DNA from: Kosakonia sacchari | GTDB taxonomy: Bacteria > Pseudomonadota > Gammaproteobacteria > Enterobacterales > Enterobacteriaceae | Direction of reading: 5' to 3' | DNA length: 64,000 bases | Assembly (NCBI GenBank): GCA_900109485.1 | Contig: FOAY01000017.1 | Coordinates: forward strand, 57,686 to 121,685 | In this document: positions 53,538 through 64,000 of the stretch, in pieces | How positions within the stretch are numbered: the stretch's first letter is position 1 | Layout of the letters: every line of letters begins with the position of its first letter | Translations under genes and position numbers: made by a program | Notes under the pieces: model-generated | Told to the model about the DNA's origin: nothing | What the model saw: only the letters and a program-made list of their open reading frames with translations | The model's database searches: none

Positions 53538-53574
53538 AAAAAGACGCAGCGCATAAACGGCTGCGTCTTTTCTT
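53536..53574. terminator. Bidirectional terminator between cbl and shiA
   Basis: Stem AAAGACGCAGC / GCTGCGTCTTT with A and T runs on both sides, between convergent genes. Confidence 0.9.
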
Positions 53575-53579
53575 CTTTA

Positions 53580-54908
53580 TTACTTATGCCGTTGCGGTGT
53601 TTTCATCAACATCGCGGTGAGCGCCGAAAGCAGGCAACCTGCCGTCAGATACATCGCCACCGAATGCCATTCGCCGCCGGAGAACGTCACCAGCATGGCT
53701 GCGATAAATGGCGTAAAGCCGCCGCCCACCACGCTCGCAACCTGATAGCCTACTCCCGCGCCGCTATAGCGGTATCCTGCACCGAACATTTCGGTGAACA
53801 TCGGCTGCTGTACGCAGACCACCATATCGTGGGCGATATTCGCCAGCATCAGTGAAAAGAGCACCACGCCGAAAATCGAACGTGCTTCCAGCGCCATAAA
53901 GAACGGGAATGCGCTCAGGGCGCCGAGTAACGCGCCGGTAATATAGATGCGACGTCGTCCGTAGCGATCCGCCAGCAACGCGAACAGCGGGATTGTCAGA
54001 CAACTGATACCGCCGACCAGCAGGCCGATATTTAAAAACAGCTCGCGCGGCAGACCCAGGTTTTGCGTGGAGTAGTTCAGCGCGAAAGCGGTCACGATAT
54101 ACATGGTCAACAGTTCGCACAGGCGCAGGGCGATAATCTTCAAAAACGCGCCCGGATGGCGAACCAGCGCTTCAAACACCGGCAGCCGTTTTTTCTGCTG
54201 TTTTGCGTTTGCGGATTGAGCCTGCGCATGTTCGAATTCGCTGGACTCTTCCATGCCGTTACGCACCCACAGTGCGCCGAGCACCAGCACAATGCTGAAC
54301 AGGAAAGGCAGACGCCAGCCCCAACTGAGGAACTGTGCGTTGCTGGTCATGCTGCTGATCAGCGACACCAGCCCAGTGGAGAGCAGCAAACCCACGCCAT
54401 ATCCCACCTGCACACCGCTGCTGTAAAACGCTTTTTTGCCTGCGGGCGCGCTTTCAACGGCGAGCAGTGCCGCGCCACCCCATTCGCCGCCAACGGCAAA
54501 GCCCTGGAGTGCGCGCAGGGTAACCAGTAAAGCGGGCGCCCACCAGCCAATGGTGGCGAACGAAGGCAAAATACCAATGCACGCCGTGGCGATGCCCATC
54601 ATCCAGACGGTCATCATCAGCATACGTTTACGGCCCAGACGATCGCCAAAATGACCGAAAATAATGCCGCCCAGCGGGCGGAATAAAAAGCCGACGCCGA
54701 AGGTTGCGAAGGCGGCAAGCGTGCCCATTGCCGGATCGATCTGCGGGAAAAACTCTTTGTTAAACACCAGCGCCGCAGTAATGCCATAGAGTAAAAAGTC
54801 ATACCAGTCGACGACCGCACCGGCAAAGCTACCCCAGGCAGCGCGACGGGCACGGTTGAGAGAAGGGGCTTCCTCATCGGGGCGGGTTGTAATGAGCGTG
54901 GAATCCAT
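53580..54908 (-). CDS. shiA: Shikimate transporter ShiA
   Basis: A 442-residue MFS carrier of the metabolite:H+ symporter group, matching E. coli ShiA (RAAWGSFAGAVVDWYDFLLYG, FGHFGDRLGRKRMLM, RALQGFAVGGEWGGAALL). It takes up shikimate and dehydroshikimate. In E. coli shiA lies beside amn; here the two are 49 kb apart. Confidence 0.95.
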   Translation of the reverse strand: MDSTLITTRPDEEAPSLNRARRAAWGSFAGAVVDWYDFLLYGITAALVFNKEFFPQIDPAMGTLAAFATFGVGFLFRPLGGIIFGHFGDRLGRKRMLMMTVWMMGIATACIGILPSFATIGWWAPALLVTLRALQGFAVGGEWGGAALLAVESAPAGKKAFYSSGVQVGYGVGLLLSTGLVSLISSMTSNAQFLSWGWRLPFLFSIVLVLGALWVRNGMEESSEFEHAQAQSANAKQQKKRLPVFEALVRHPGAFLKIIALRLCELLTMYIVTAFALNYSTQNLGLPRELFLNIGLLVGGISCLTIPLFALLADRYGRRRIYITGALLGALSAFPFFMALEARSIFGVVLFSLMLANIAHDMVVCVQQPMFTEMFGAGYRYSGAGVGYQVASVVGGGFTPFIAAMLVTFSGGEWHSVAMYLTAGCLLSALTAMLMKTPQRHK

Positions 54909-55153
54909 AATTGTTCTGTCCGTTCCTCAAATTTCCAAATTTTTCTAGTTTTTTGTATAGGGAAAAGGTTACTCACATCGCATGCAGCAAAGTAAAAGCC
55001 GCTAATGAGACTACAGCGCCCGTCGCCAGGTGAAAACCTTTTTGGAAAGCAGGATGCATGAAAGGGGAATTTAACTCAGGGAAGCGGGCTGCGCAGAAGA
55101 TTATCCGGTTGCTCCGGTCGATAAAGAGGATTTTCCCACACGGCGAGATGAGT
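54909..55153. other. Intergenic stretch between shiA and the bgl promoter
   Basis: About 245 bases containing the shiA promoter region on the minus strand. I see no further gene, repeat or RNA. Confidence 0.5.
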
Positions 55154-55216
55154 ACATGATTATCATCACAGTTCCTTAACAGAGAGCTTGAGCCTGCTGG
55201 TGCGGTTGGTTATAAC
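55154..55216 (+). promoter_or_regulatory. bglG promoter with candidate CRP site
   Basis: TTGAGC (55188-55193), 17 bases, TATAAC (55211-55216). A CRP-like site with one good half (CATGA-N6-TCACA, about 55155-55170) is centred about 61 bases before the expected start, the class I position. The start near 55223 puts the RAT sequence at the very 5' end of the transcript. Confidence 0.55.
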
Positions 55217-55220
55217 AACG

Positions 55221-55301
55221 CCTGGACGTTATCAGATAACCCTGAGCGAAACCTGATTGCGTTGAAGCCATAACAGCTTCAACGCAATCAGGTTTTTTTT
55301 T
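55221..55301 (+). promoter_or_regulatory. RAT-terminator unit ahead of bglG
   Basis: The RAT-like segment (55221-55255: GGACGTTATC ... GAGCGAAACCTG) overlaps the 5' arm of a terminator: an 18-base perfect stem (55251-55268 and 55276-55293) and a long T run. Binding of BglG-type protein to the RAT would prevent the terminator from forming. Confidence 0.88.
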
Positions 55302-55418
55302 GCCTTGTTATGATGCCGGGACTGGCGCTGCACTCAAATTGCAGATTACAGGTAACGGCCAGGTGCTATGGATGCGTGGTTCAGGCGATAAATTTTGTGA
55401 AAAAGGTCGCGTAGAAAG

Positions 55419-56258
55419 ATGGCTGCAATGATAGTAGGTAAAATACTCAGCAATAATGCGGTCCTGCTCACCAACGCAAAGCACGAAGAGGTGGTGGCGA
55501 TAGGGCGCGGTATTGGCTTTGGCAAAAAACCGGGCGATAGGGTGGATGCCAGCGAAATTGAGAGCCAGTTCGTGAAAAAATCCGAGGGGCTGGCGGATGT
55601 CTTTTCGCAACTGCTGGCTGAGATCCCTCCGGCGCACCTGGCCATCACGCAGCGCATCATCAATCTGGCGCAGCAACGGCTGGCGATTACCGTACAGGAC
55701 TCGCTGTTTCTGGCGCTTAGCGACCATATTAATTTCGCCATTCAACGCCAGACTAACGGGCTGGTGATCAAGAACTTTTTGCTGTGGGATATTAAACGCT
55801 TTTATGCCGAAGAGTTTGCCGTCGGGCTGGAAGCGCTGGGGCTAATCGAGCAGGCGCTGAGTATCTCTTTGCCACAGGATGAAGCCGGATTTATTGCTTT
55901 GCATCTGGCTAATGCAAAAAATAACAGCGATATGCAAAGCACCATGCACAGCGCGACCATCATTAAGGATGTACTGAGTATTCTGCAGTACGATTTGAAG
56001 CTGATTTATGATGAAGAGTCGCTGGATTACCAGCGTTTTGTCACGCATCTGAAATTTTTCGCCCTGCGGCTGCTGAACCGAAAAAACGTGATGCACGGCG
56101 ACGACAGCATCTACCAGGGTATCACTGAAATGATGCCGACCGCCTGGGCCTGTGCGAAGAAAATCTGTCACTACGTGGATAAAAACTATGGCTGCCAGCT
56201 CACTACCGATGAGGTGATGTTTCTGACCATCCATATTAATCGCCTTAGCGGCGGTTAA
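55419..56258 (+). CDS. bglG: BglG/LicT-family transcriptional antiterminator
   Basis: A 279-residue antiterminator with an RNA-binding CAT domain at the N-terminus (GKILSNNAVLL, GRGIGFGKKPGD) followed by two PRD domains. The PRD His residues lie in LSDHINFAI, EAGFIALHLANA, QRFVTHLKFFA and LTIHINRL, and are phosphorylated by the PTS. It binds RAT sequences such as the five mapped here. A second Met at residue 4 (55428) is an alternative start. Confidence 0.93.
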   Translation: MAAMIVGKILSNNAVLLTNAKHEEVVAIGRGIGFGKKPGDRVDASEIESQFVKKSEGLADVFSQLLAEIPPAHLAITQRIINLAQQRLAITVQDSLFLALSDHINFAIQRQTNGLVIKNFLLWDIKRFYAEEFAVGLEALGLIEQALSISLPQDEAGFIALHLANAKNNSDMQSTMHSATIIKDVLSILQYDLKLIYDEESLDYQRFVTHLKFFALRLLNRKNVMHGDDSIYQGITEMMPTAWACAKKICHYVDKNYGCQLTTDEVMFLTIHINRLSGG

Positions 56259-56277
56259 TGCGACTATCAGGTCGCAC

Positions 56278-56363
56278 TCCAGGGCGTAACTGAACTCATC
56301 AGGCGAAACCTGCTTTAGCACCGCATGCGACTATGCCGGTGTGAAGCAGGTTTTTTGTTTTTC
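56278..56363 (+). promoter_or_regulatory. RAT-terminator unit between bglG and the phospho-beta-glucosidase gene
   Basis: RAT segment CAGGGCGTAACTGA ... CAGGCGAAACCTGC (56278-56313) overlapping the left arm of a terminator closed by ACCTGCTT / AAGCAGGT with an inner CACCGCAT / ATGCCGGTG stem, then a T-rich run. Confidence 0.85.
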
Positions 56364-56399
56364 AGGCCTCCGCTGAAAGCGCAGGTGAATTGACGATAG

Positions 56400-57818
<1,419 letters not shown>

Positions 57819-57828
57819 TAGCCGCATG

Positions 57829-57866
57829 GCAGTACGCCCGGCGCACAGGGTGCCCGGGCGTACTGC
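57829..57866. terminator. Hairpin between convergent bglB and DUF1593 genes
   Basis: Perfect 13-base stem GCAGTACGCCCGG / CCGGGCGTACTGC with a 12-base loop; no T run. Confidence 0.6.
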
Positions 57867-57868
57867 GG

Positions 57869-59278
57869 TTATGGCGTTACCGTAACGATGGCGCGGCGAT
57901 AAGCGACCAGCGACGGTTTGCCGTCGTCCTGCACCTGCAGGATGATATGGAACGGCGTTGGTGTTTTCACCGCAGGGGCGGTGAAGTTCAGCTCCTCGCG
58001 TTGATTATTTTCCAGCTTAAGATCCGGGCCGAAGTGAATATTCATGGTGGTAGCCGTTGGCTCTTTATACTGCCACCAGTGGTAGCTGAGGTGGTTGTTA
58101 TCGACATCGTGCGATCCCCGCGCTGACAGCTTCACCTCCTCGCCCGCTTTCACCTGTAGCTCAACGATCCTCTGACCCGGCTCTCCGTTAAGAACCAGTT
58201 GTGGATTATGGTTGGCCTTTTTCACGTCGGGAGTCACGCTCCACTGCATGCGTGCGGCAAAATCATTCTGGTACGCTTCGCGCCAGCGCCAGATGGTTGC
58301 ACTGGCGGTGCGGTGACTTTTCCCATCAATGCCCGTTACCGTATCGGAGGTGCTCGTACGTAACCCGCTGCGGCTGTCGGGCGTTACCGCAGCATAGCGC
58401 CCGCCCCAACCACCATATTCCGGGTGCTCTGGGGCGTTCAGTCCGTTCTGCAGCAGGTAAAGGAACGAAGGGGTATCGCCTTCCATCGTGTATTCAATGG
58501 CCGGATAGGCCGCACCCAGCGGGCCCTGATTACGGATGTGCTGATCGAGCCAGCTATTGTTTACCTGGCTCATATCTCCCCCTTCGGCAAAGCGCGACGA
58601 CATACCGCTCCAGGTAGCGATGAAGTAGTCATTCCAGGCGTGAATGCTGGTGATATAGCGCAGCGTCGGGAACTGCGCGCGGATCCATTCGCCGGTATTA
58701 TCCTGATCGGAAATCGCATAAACGCGGATTTTGCTGACGAATGCTTCAACCTCTTGCGCACTGCGCGTGGCGCGTACATCGTATAGCGCCTGCGCGAGAT
58801 CCACCGCGCCGCCCCAGACATTGATCCACAGCGGGCGTGTATCTTGCTTATCGATAGACTGAATAATCAGCGCAGAGGCGGCGGTGGATTTTCCCGCGCC
58901 GACATAATCCATACCGTAGCCTGCGCGCCCGGCACGTACCACCGACCGCAGCGCAGCGGCACTCGGGTAACCCTCCGCATGCTGGCGCAGATTGGGCAGG
59001 GCGAGTTCATAAGCGTCAATGCGTTTGAGCATCATTTCCGGGTTAACCCGATCCCGCAGCCAGGTGGAGGTCGTGGCAATCAGCCCCTCAACGTTAAATT
59101 CATTGCTGTAAACTAGGAAGCGCACCAGCGACTGCGAGTCGTCTGGTTCATTGCCAATGTCGGATAAAATCAGAATACGCGTTTTCTCCTGCTCCGCCTG
59201 TGCCGGTGCGGCAAAGGCGCAAATGCTGGTCAGGGTGCAGGCGAGTAGCGCGCTGAGTTTTCGGTTTAATGAGGGCAT
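57869..59278 (-). CDS. Secreted DUF1593 nucleoside-hydrolase-like protein with Ig-type C-terminus
   Basis: A 469-residue exported protein. The signal peptide ends near FAAPAQA (about residue 28). An N-terminal domain with ILSDIGNEPDDSQSL resembles the metal-binding motif of nucleoside hydrolases and is annotated as DUF1593 or cellulose-binding. A C-terminal beta domain (near residues 375-465; GEEVKLSARGSHDVDNNHL) is Ig-like. The start at 59278 is set by the signal peptide. A RAT-terminator unit precedes it, so it is co-regulated with bglG, bglB, bglF and the porin. I infer action on a glycoside in the periplasm or outside the cell; the substrate is unknown. Confidence 0.82.
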   Translation of the reverse strand: MPSLNRKLSALLACTLTSICAFAAPAQAEQEKTRILILSDIGNEPDDSQSLVRFLVYSNEFNVEGLIATTSTWLRDRVNPEMMLKRIDAYELALPNLRQHAEGYPSAAALRSVVRAGRAGYGMDYVGAGKSTAASALIIQSIDKQDTRPLWINVWGGAVDLAQALYDVRATRSAQEVEAFVSKIRVYAISDQDNTGEWIRAQFPTLRYITSIHAWNDYFIATWSGMSSRFAEGGDMSQVNNSWLDQHIRNQGPLGAAYPAIEYTMEGDTPSFLYLLQNGLNAPEHPEYGGWGGRYAAVTPDSRSGLRTSTSDTVTGIDGKSHRTASATIWRWREAYQNDFAARMQWSVTPDVKKANHNPQLVLNGEPGQRIVELQVKAGEEVKLSARGSHDVDNNHLSYHWWQYKEPTATTMNIHFGPDLKLENNQREELNFTAPAVKTPTPFHIILQVQDDGKPSLVAYRRAIVTVTP

Positions 59279-59300
59279 AATATTTTCTCTGATGGGATCG

Positions 59301-59382
59301 CCAAAAACAAAAAAACCTGCTTTCCGTTGCCGGGTAGCAACAGAAAGCAGGTTTCGCCGATAAATCATGTAACGTCCTGAGG
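59301..59382 (-). promoter_or_regulatory. RAT-terminator unit ahead of the DUF1593 gene
   Basis: On the minus strand: RAT segment CAGGACGTTACATGA ... CGGCGAAACCTGC (59382-59348) overlapping a terminator with stem CCTGCTTTC / GAAAGCAGG extended by GTTGC / GCAAC and a T run at 59315-59301. It matches the four plus-strand units of this locus. Confidence 0.85.
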
Positions 59383-59385
59383 GCG

Positions 59386-59450
59386 TATTTATAAGAACAG
59401 GGGGGAAGCAGGTGCAATCATTATTGTTGATAAATGTGATGCAGGCACTT
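59386..59450 (-). promoter_or_regulatory. Candidate promoter and CRP half-site for the DUF1593 gene
   Basis: On the minus strand TTGCAC, an 18-base spacer and TATAAA (about 59392-59387), giving a start near 59381, right at the RAT. A CRP-like element (AAGTG-N6-TCACA, 59450-59435) is centred about 61 bases upstream. Confidence 0.5.
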
Positions 59451-59488
59451 TATTTAACGTTTCGCTTTCCGCAGCGGAATGAAAATTT

Positions 59489-59504
59489 AGTGATAATTTT
59501 CACA
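59489..59504. promoter_or_regulatory. Candidate CRP site in the bglF upstream region
   Basis: AGTGA-N6-TCACA, one mismatch from the CRP consensus, about 55-60 bases before a plausible bglF start near 59551 (TATTGT at 59539-59544). Confidence 0.55.
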
Positions 59505-59560
59505 AAATTGAATATGTCAGTGGCGTTTCCCCGTCAGTATTGTTAAAAGAAGGGCGTTCG

Positions 59561-59640
59561 TCAGGACGTGACCAGAATTCTCTGGGCGAAACCTGGGTAA
59601 AACAGTGTGTTTCTCACACTATTTTATCCAGGTTTTTTTT
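59561..59640 (+). promoter_or_regulatory. RAT-terminator unit ahead of bglF
   Basis: RAT segment CAGGACGTGACCAGA ... GGGCGAAACCTGG (59561-59596) overlapping a terminator with arms ACCTGGGTAAAA-AGTGTG and CACACT-TTTTATCCAGGT, then nine or more T. Confidence 0.88.
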
Positions 59641-59729
59641 TGCTTTTTTTCCTGCTGGCCAGCGGATACAGGCAACGAACGCATAATGCACTGGCAATTA
59701 CTGTCGTATGTAAAACGGGAATTATCATT

Positions 59730-61601
59730 ATGAATACTGAAGTGCTGGCAGGAAATATTCTTAAGCTGGTGGGGGGAGAGAACAACGTTGCCACGCTGGT
59801 GCATTGCGCCACGCGGTTGCGCTTTAAAATTATCGACAACAGCAAGGTTAACCAGCCGGAACTGGAGGCGCTGGACGGGGTTATCACCGTGGTTAAAGGC
59901 TCCGGCCAACTGCAGGTGGTTATCGGTAACCGCGTGCCGGACGTATTTCGCGCCATTGGCGCGATCTCCGGGCTGCTGGACGATAATAAAAACAAACAGA
60001 CGGTACCGGAGCAGAAAAACAGCGCTTCGCTACTGGGGAGACTGATCGATCTGGTATCGGGGATTTTTACTCCACTGCTGGGCGCAATGGCTGCCGCTGG
60101 GGTATTAAAAGGCGCGTTGGCGATTGTGCTGGCGGCAGGCTGGATGACCAGCGCAGAAACTACCTATATTATTTTACATGCGGCATCCGACAGCCTGTTT
60201 TATTTCCTGCCGATGCTGCTGGCGATTACGTCAGCACGTAAATTTGAAACCAATATTTTTGTCGCGGTCTCGATTGCCGGGGCGTTGATTTATCCCAGCA
60301 TTCAGCAGTTATTTACCGCGGGCAATCCAGTCACCTTCTTCGGCCTGCCGGTAATGATGATGAAATATACCGGCACGGTCATCCCGATTATTTTCAGTGT
60401 CTGGTTAATGTCTATTTTTGAGCGCTTCCTTAACCGTCATATTCATGAAAGCGTGCGTAATATTCTGACGCCGTTCTTCCTGCTCACGCTGATGGTGCCG
60501 CTGACGTTAATGACCATCGGGCCTGTTGGCGTCTCGGTGAGTGAGGCTGTTGCTTCGCTGTTTGTCACCATTTATAGCGTAAACCCGATTATTGCCAGTG
60601 CGCTGATGGCCGCGGCCTGGCAGGTGTTGGTGATTTTCGGTGTGCACTGGGGCTTCGTGACGGTATTTATCAATGACATCTCGGTGATGGGGCACAGCTA
60701 CCTGAAGGCGGCATCCAGTCCCTCGGTATTTGCTCAGTCCGGCGCGCTGCTGGCCGTGATGCTGCGCACCAAAGATAAGAAGCTGAAAGCGCTGGCGGGA
60801 AGTAGCTTTATCGCCTCGTTATTCGGCATCACTGAACCGGGCGTTTACGGTGTAACCCTGAAGCTGAAAAAGCCATTTATCTGCGCGGTAATCGCCGCCG
60901 GATTCGGCGGCGCCATTGTGGGCTATGCCAAAAGCTCGGCGATTTCCATGGGTATGCCGGGTCTGCTGACCCTGCCTATCTTCTACGGCGAAGGCTTCAT
61001 CGGCTTTATTATCGGCTGCATCGTGGCGTTTGCCTCCAGTCTGGTTCTGACGCTGCTGGTTGGCTTTGATGACCCTGCACCGCAGCCCACACCAGGGGAA
61101 AAACGCAGCGTTGAAACAACGGCGGCGGCAAACGTAGCCCCGGTGGTGGACGAGCAGATTGCTGCGCCGATTTCAGGCCAAGTGATCCCGCTGACAGCCG
61201 TAGATGACAAAGTCTTCTCATCCGGTACTGTCGGGCAGGGCTTCGCCATTGTGCCGGATGAAGGACGCGTTTATTCACCGGTAGATGGTCATATCGCCAG
61301 TACCTTCGACAGCGGCCACGCCATTGGCATTAGCTCCACCGGCGGTGCGGAGATATTGATCCATGTGGGCATTAATACCGTTCAACTGGAGGGCCAGTAT
61401 TTTCAGATGCAAGTGAAAGAGGGAGATGTGGTGCAAAAAGGTCAACTCTTATTGACCTTCGATCTCGACGAAATTAAGAAGGCGGGTTATGACACGGTGA
61501 CGCCTGTGATCGTGACCAATAGCGAAGCATGGCGCGAACTGCATATCAGTGATAAACCGCATTCTCGCTCTGGCGAACCGGTGATGGCGCTGTCGCTGTA
61601 A
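59730..61601 (+). CDS. bglF: PTS beta-glucoside-specific EIIBCA permease
   Basis: A 623-residue three-domain PTS permease. EIIB comes first (phospho-Cys in LVHCATRLRF, near residue 26), then the EIIC membrane domain (about residues 105-445) and a C-terminal EIIA (His in EILIHVGINTVQL, near residue 547). It imports and phosphorylates beta-glucosides and, by analogy with E. coli, phosphorylates BglG to shut it off when sugar is absent. ATG 59730 starts the EIIB domain; the frame upstream crosses the terminator and is not used. Confidence 0.95.
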   Translation: MNTEVLAGNILKLVGGENNVATLVHCATRLRFKIIDNSKVNQPELEALDGVITVVKGSGQLQVVIGNRVPDVFRAIGAISGLLDDNKNKQTVPEQKNSASLLGRLIDLVSGIFTPLLGAMAAAGVLKGALAIVLAAGWMTSAETTYIILHAASDSLFYFLPMLLAITSARKFETNIFVAVSIAGALIYPSIQQLFTAGNPVTFFGLPVMMMKYTGTVIPIIFSVWLMSIFERFLNRHIHESVRNILTPFFLLTLMVPLTLMTIGPVGVSVSEAVASLFVTIYSVNPIIASALMAAAWQVLVIFGVHWGFVTVFINDISVMGHSYLKAASSPSVFAQSGALLAVMLRTKDKKLKALAGSSFIASLFGITEPGVYGVTLKLKKPFICAVIAAGFGGAIVGYAKSSAISMGMPGLLTLPIFYGEGFIGFIIGCIVAFASSLVLTLLVGFDDPAPQPTPGEKRSVETTAAANVAPVVDEQIAAPISGQVIPLTAVDDKVFSSGTVGQGFAIVPDEGRVYSPVDGHIASTFDSGHAIGISSTGGAEILIHVGINTVQLEGQYFQMQVKEGDVVQKGQLLLTFDLDEIKKAGYDTVTPVIVTNSEAWRELHISDKPHSRSGEPVMALSL

Positions 61602-61700
61602 ATAAATATCTATAACACTGTGTAAATAACGTCAGTTGCGGCGAGCGTGGTAGCCGCCACAGTAAATATAACGATGTTGGCAGTTAAATTGAGCTATTCC

Positions 61701-63441
<1,741 letters not shown>

Positions 63442-63613
63442 TTTTCCGCAGCGCCGGAAAACGCTCAGCTCTCTGCCATACTGGTGGAGAGCATTAATTC
63501 AAGTTTAATTCAGAGCTTATTACTGCATTGCGAGAGCACAAAATATTCATCAGCATAATTCGCAATTGCGTTATGCTGATGGTGAGCAAGTTCTTCATTC
63601 TCTTACTGACTCA

Positions 63614-63648
63614 TCCCGCCATTGTTATTTTTAATGGCGGGATTTTTT
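63614..63648 (+). terminator. Terminator of the bglF-porin transcript
   Basis: Stem CCCGCCATT / AATGGCGGG (63615-63623 and 63633-63641) followed by six T. The preceding 170 bases hold no gene I can support. Confidence 0.85.
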
Positions 63649-63654
63649 ATCCCT

Positions 63655-64000
63655 GCATAAACACCACCTCCTGAGGAGGTGGTCAGCAACAGGTTGGCTC
63701 TGCCAGTAATGCTACTCATGGGAAAATCCGAATCTGTTATCCCCATAACTGATAAGGATTTAACCATGAGTAGATTCCAGAAAGCATCTCATGTGCTCTG
63801 GTGTTGTCAATATCATATCGTTTGGACACCCAAGTACCGATTTCGCATCCTGAGGAACAATGTAGGTAAAGAGGTCTATAAGCAAATAAGGATCTCAAGT
63901 GAACAGCTTGGGATAGAAGTTGTGGAGCTAAATGTCCAGCTAGATCATGTTCATTTACTGGTAAAGGTGCCGCCACGGCTTTCGATTTCCCATGTAATAG
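63655..64000 (+). mobile_element. IS200-type insertion sequence, left part (continues past the window)
   Basis: The hairpin ACCACCTCC / GGAGGTGGT (63662-63682) is the subterminal structure expected at an IS200-type left end, 84 bases before a TnpA start. The exact left boundary is uncertain and the right end lies outside the window. Confidence 0.8.
63766..64000 (+). CDS. tnpA: IS200-family TnpA transposase (3' end outside the window)
   Basis: Single-strand transposase of the HUH-Tyr type. The 78 residues present include CQYHIVWTPKYRFRIL and the HUH motif in LDHVHLLVKVPPR. The catalytic Tyr would lie beyond the window. ATG 63766 starts MSRFQKASHVLWCC; no stop is reached by base 64000. Confidence 0.9.
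   Translation, partial: MSRFQKASHVLWCCQYHIVWTPKYRFRILRNNVGKEVYKQIRISSEQLGIEVVELNVQLDHVHLLVKVPPRLSISHVI

Overview
This window comes from a chromosome of the Enterobacteriaceae. The backbone genes (yeeO, tRNA-Asn, amn, nac, cbl, shiA) match the asparagine-tRNA region of the E. coli chromosome closely, but the accessory genes do not. A plant- or soil-associated genus such as Kosakonia or a relative of Enterobacter/Klebsiella is my best guess; it is not proven here. Layout: (1) 1-8.5 kb is backbone: yeeO (5' end outside the window), tRNA-Asn, an Xaa-Pro aminopeptidase, amn, the acrylyl-CoA reductase pair acuR-acuI, a flagellar-type YjfB-like small gene with a near-perfect sigma-28 promoter, and a degenerate aldo/keto-reductase-like gene. 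(2) About 8.6-51.16 kb looks like a genomic island of about 42.5 kb in a second tRNA-Asn gene. A decayed P4-type integrase lies just inside the tRNA (50572-50999), and a copy of the tRNA-Asn 3' end with its terminator lies at the far end (8547-8606). (3) 51.2-54.9 kb is backbone again: nac with a sigma-54 promoter and an NtrC site, cbl and shiA. (4) 55-63.4 kb is a beta-glucoside locus controlled by BglG-type antitermination. (5) The window ends in a partial IS200-type element. 

Inside the island there are five blocks. Block A (9.3-11.4 kb) is a GT81 glycosyl-3-phosphoglycerate synthase with its HAD phosphatase, probably making a glycosylglycerate compatible solute. Block B (11.5-22.1 kb) is a sigma-54 activator, an MFS transporter, a secreted FMN/FAD flavoprotein of the fumarate reductase fold, an OprB-like porin, an NrfC/NrfD-type quinol dehydrogenase, ApbE and a LysR regulator. 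Three good -24/-12 promoters and a repeated enhancer-like 16-mer suggest the activator controls the whole block. Block C (22.3-29.3 kb) is a catabolic operon: a 6-oxocamphor-hydrolase-like beta-diketone hydrolase, a beta-keto-acid cleavage enzyme (BKACE), two thiolases, a two-subunit CoA transferase and an MFS transporter. B and C together read as a route in which an enone or cyclic substrate serves as a periplasmic electron acceptor and its reduced product is opened and cleaved to acetyl-CoA. The substrate is unknown. Block D (29.5-36.3 kb) combines PxpA, PxpB and PxpC with a biotin carboxylase, a biotin carrier, an NCS1 permease and a LysR regulator; it resembles a urea carboxylase split into four subunits plus a lactam-type hydrolase. 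Block E (36.3-50.5 kb) is the complete E. coli-type ydiL-ydiM-ydiN-ydiB-aroD-ydiF-ydiO-ydiP-ydiQRST-fadK block for anaerobic acyl-CoA metabolism, here placed beside the integrase end of the island. 

The bgl locus has five RAT/terminator units, one ahead of each of bglG, the phospho-beta-glucosidase gene, a secreted DUF1593 protein gene on the other strand, the PTS permease gene and the porin gene. This ties the poorly known DUF1593 protein to beta-glucoside use.
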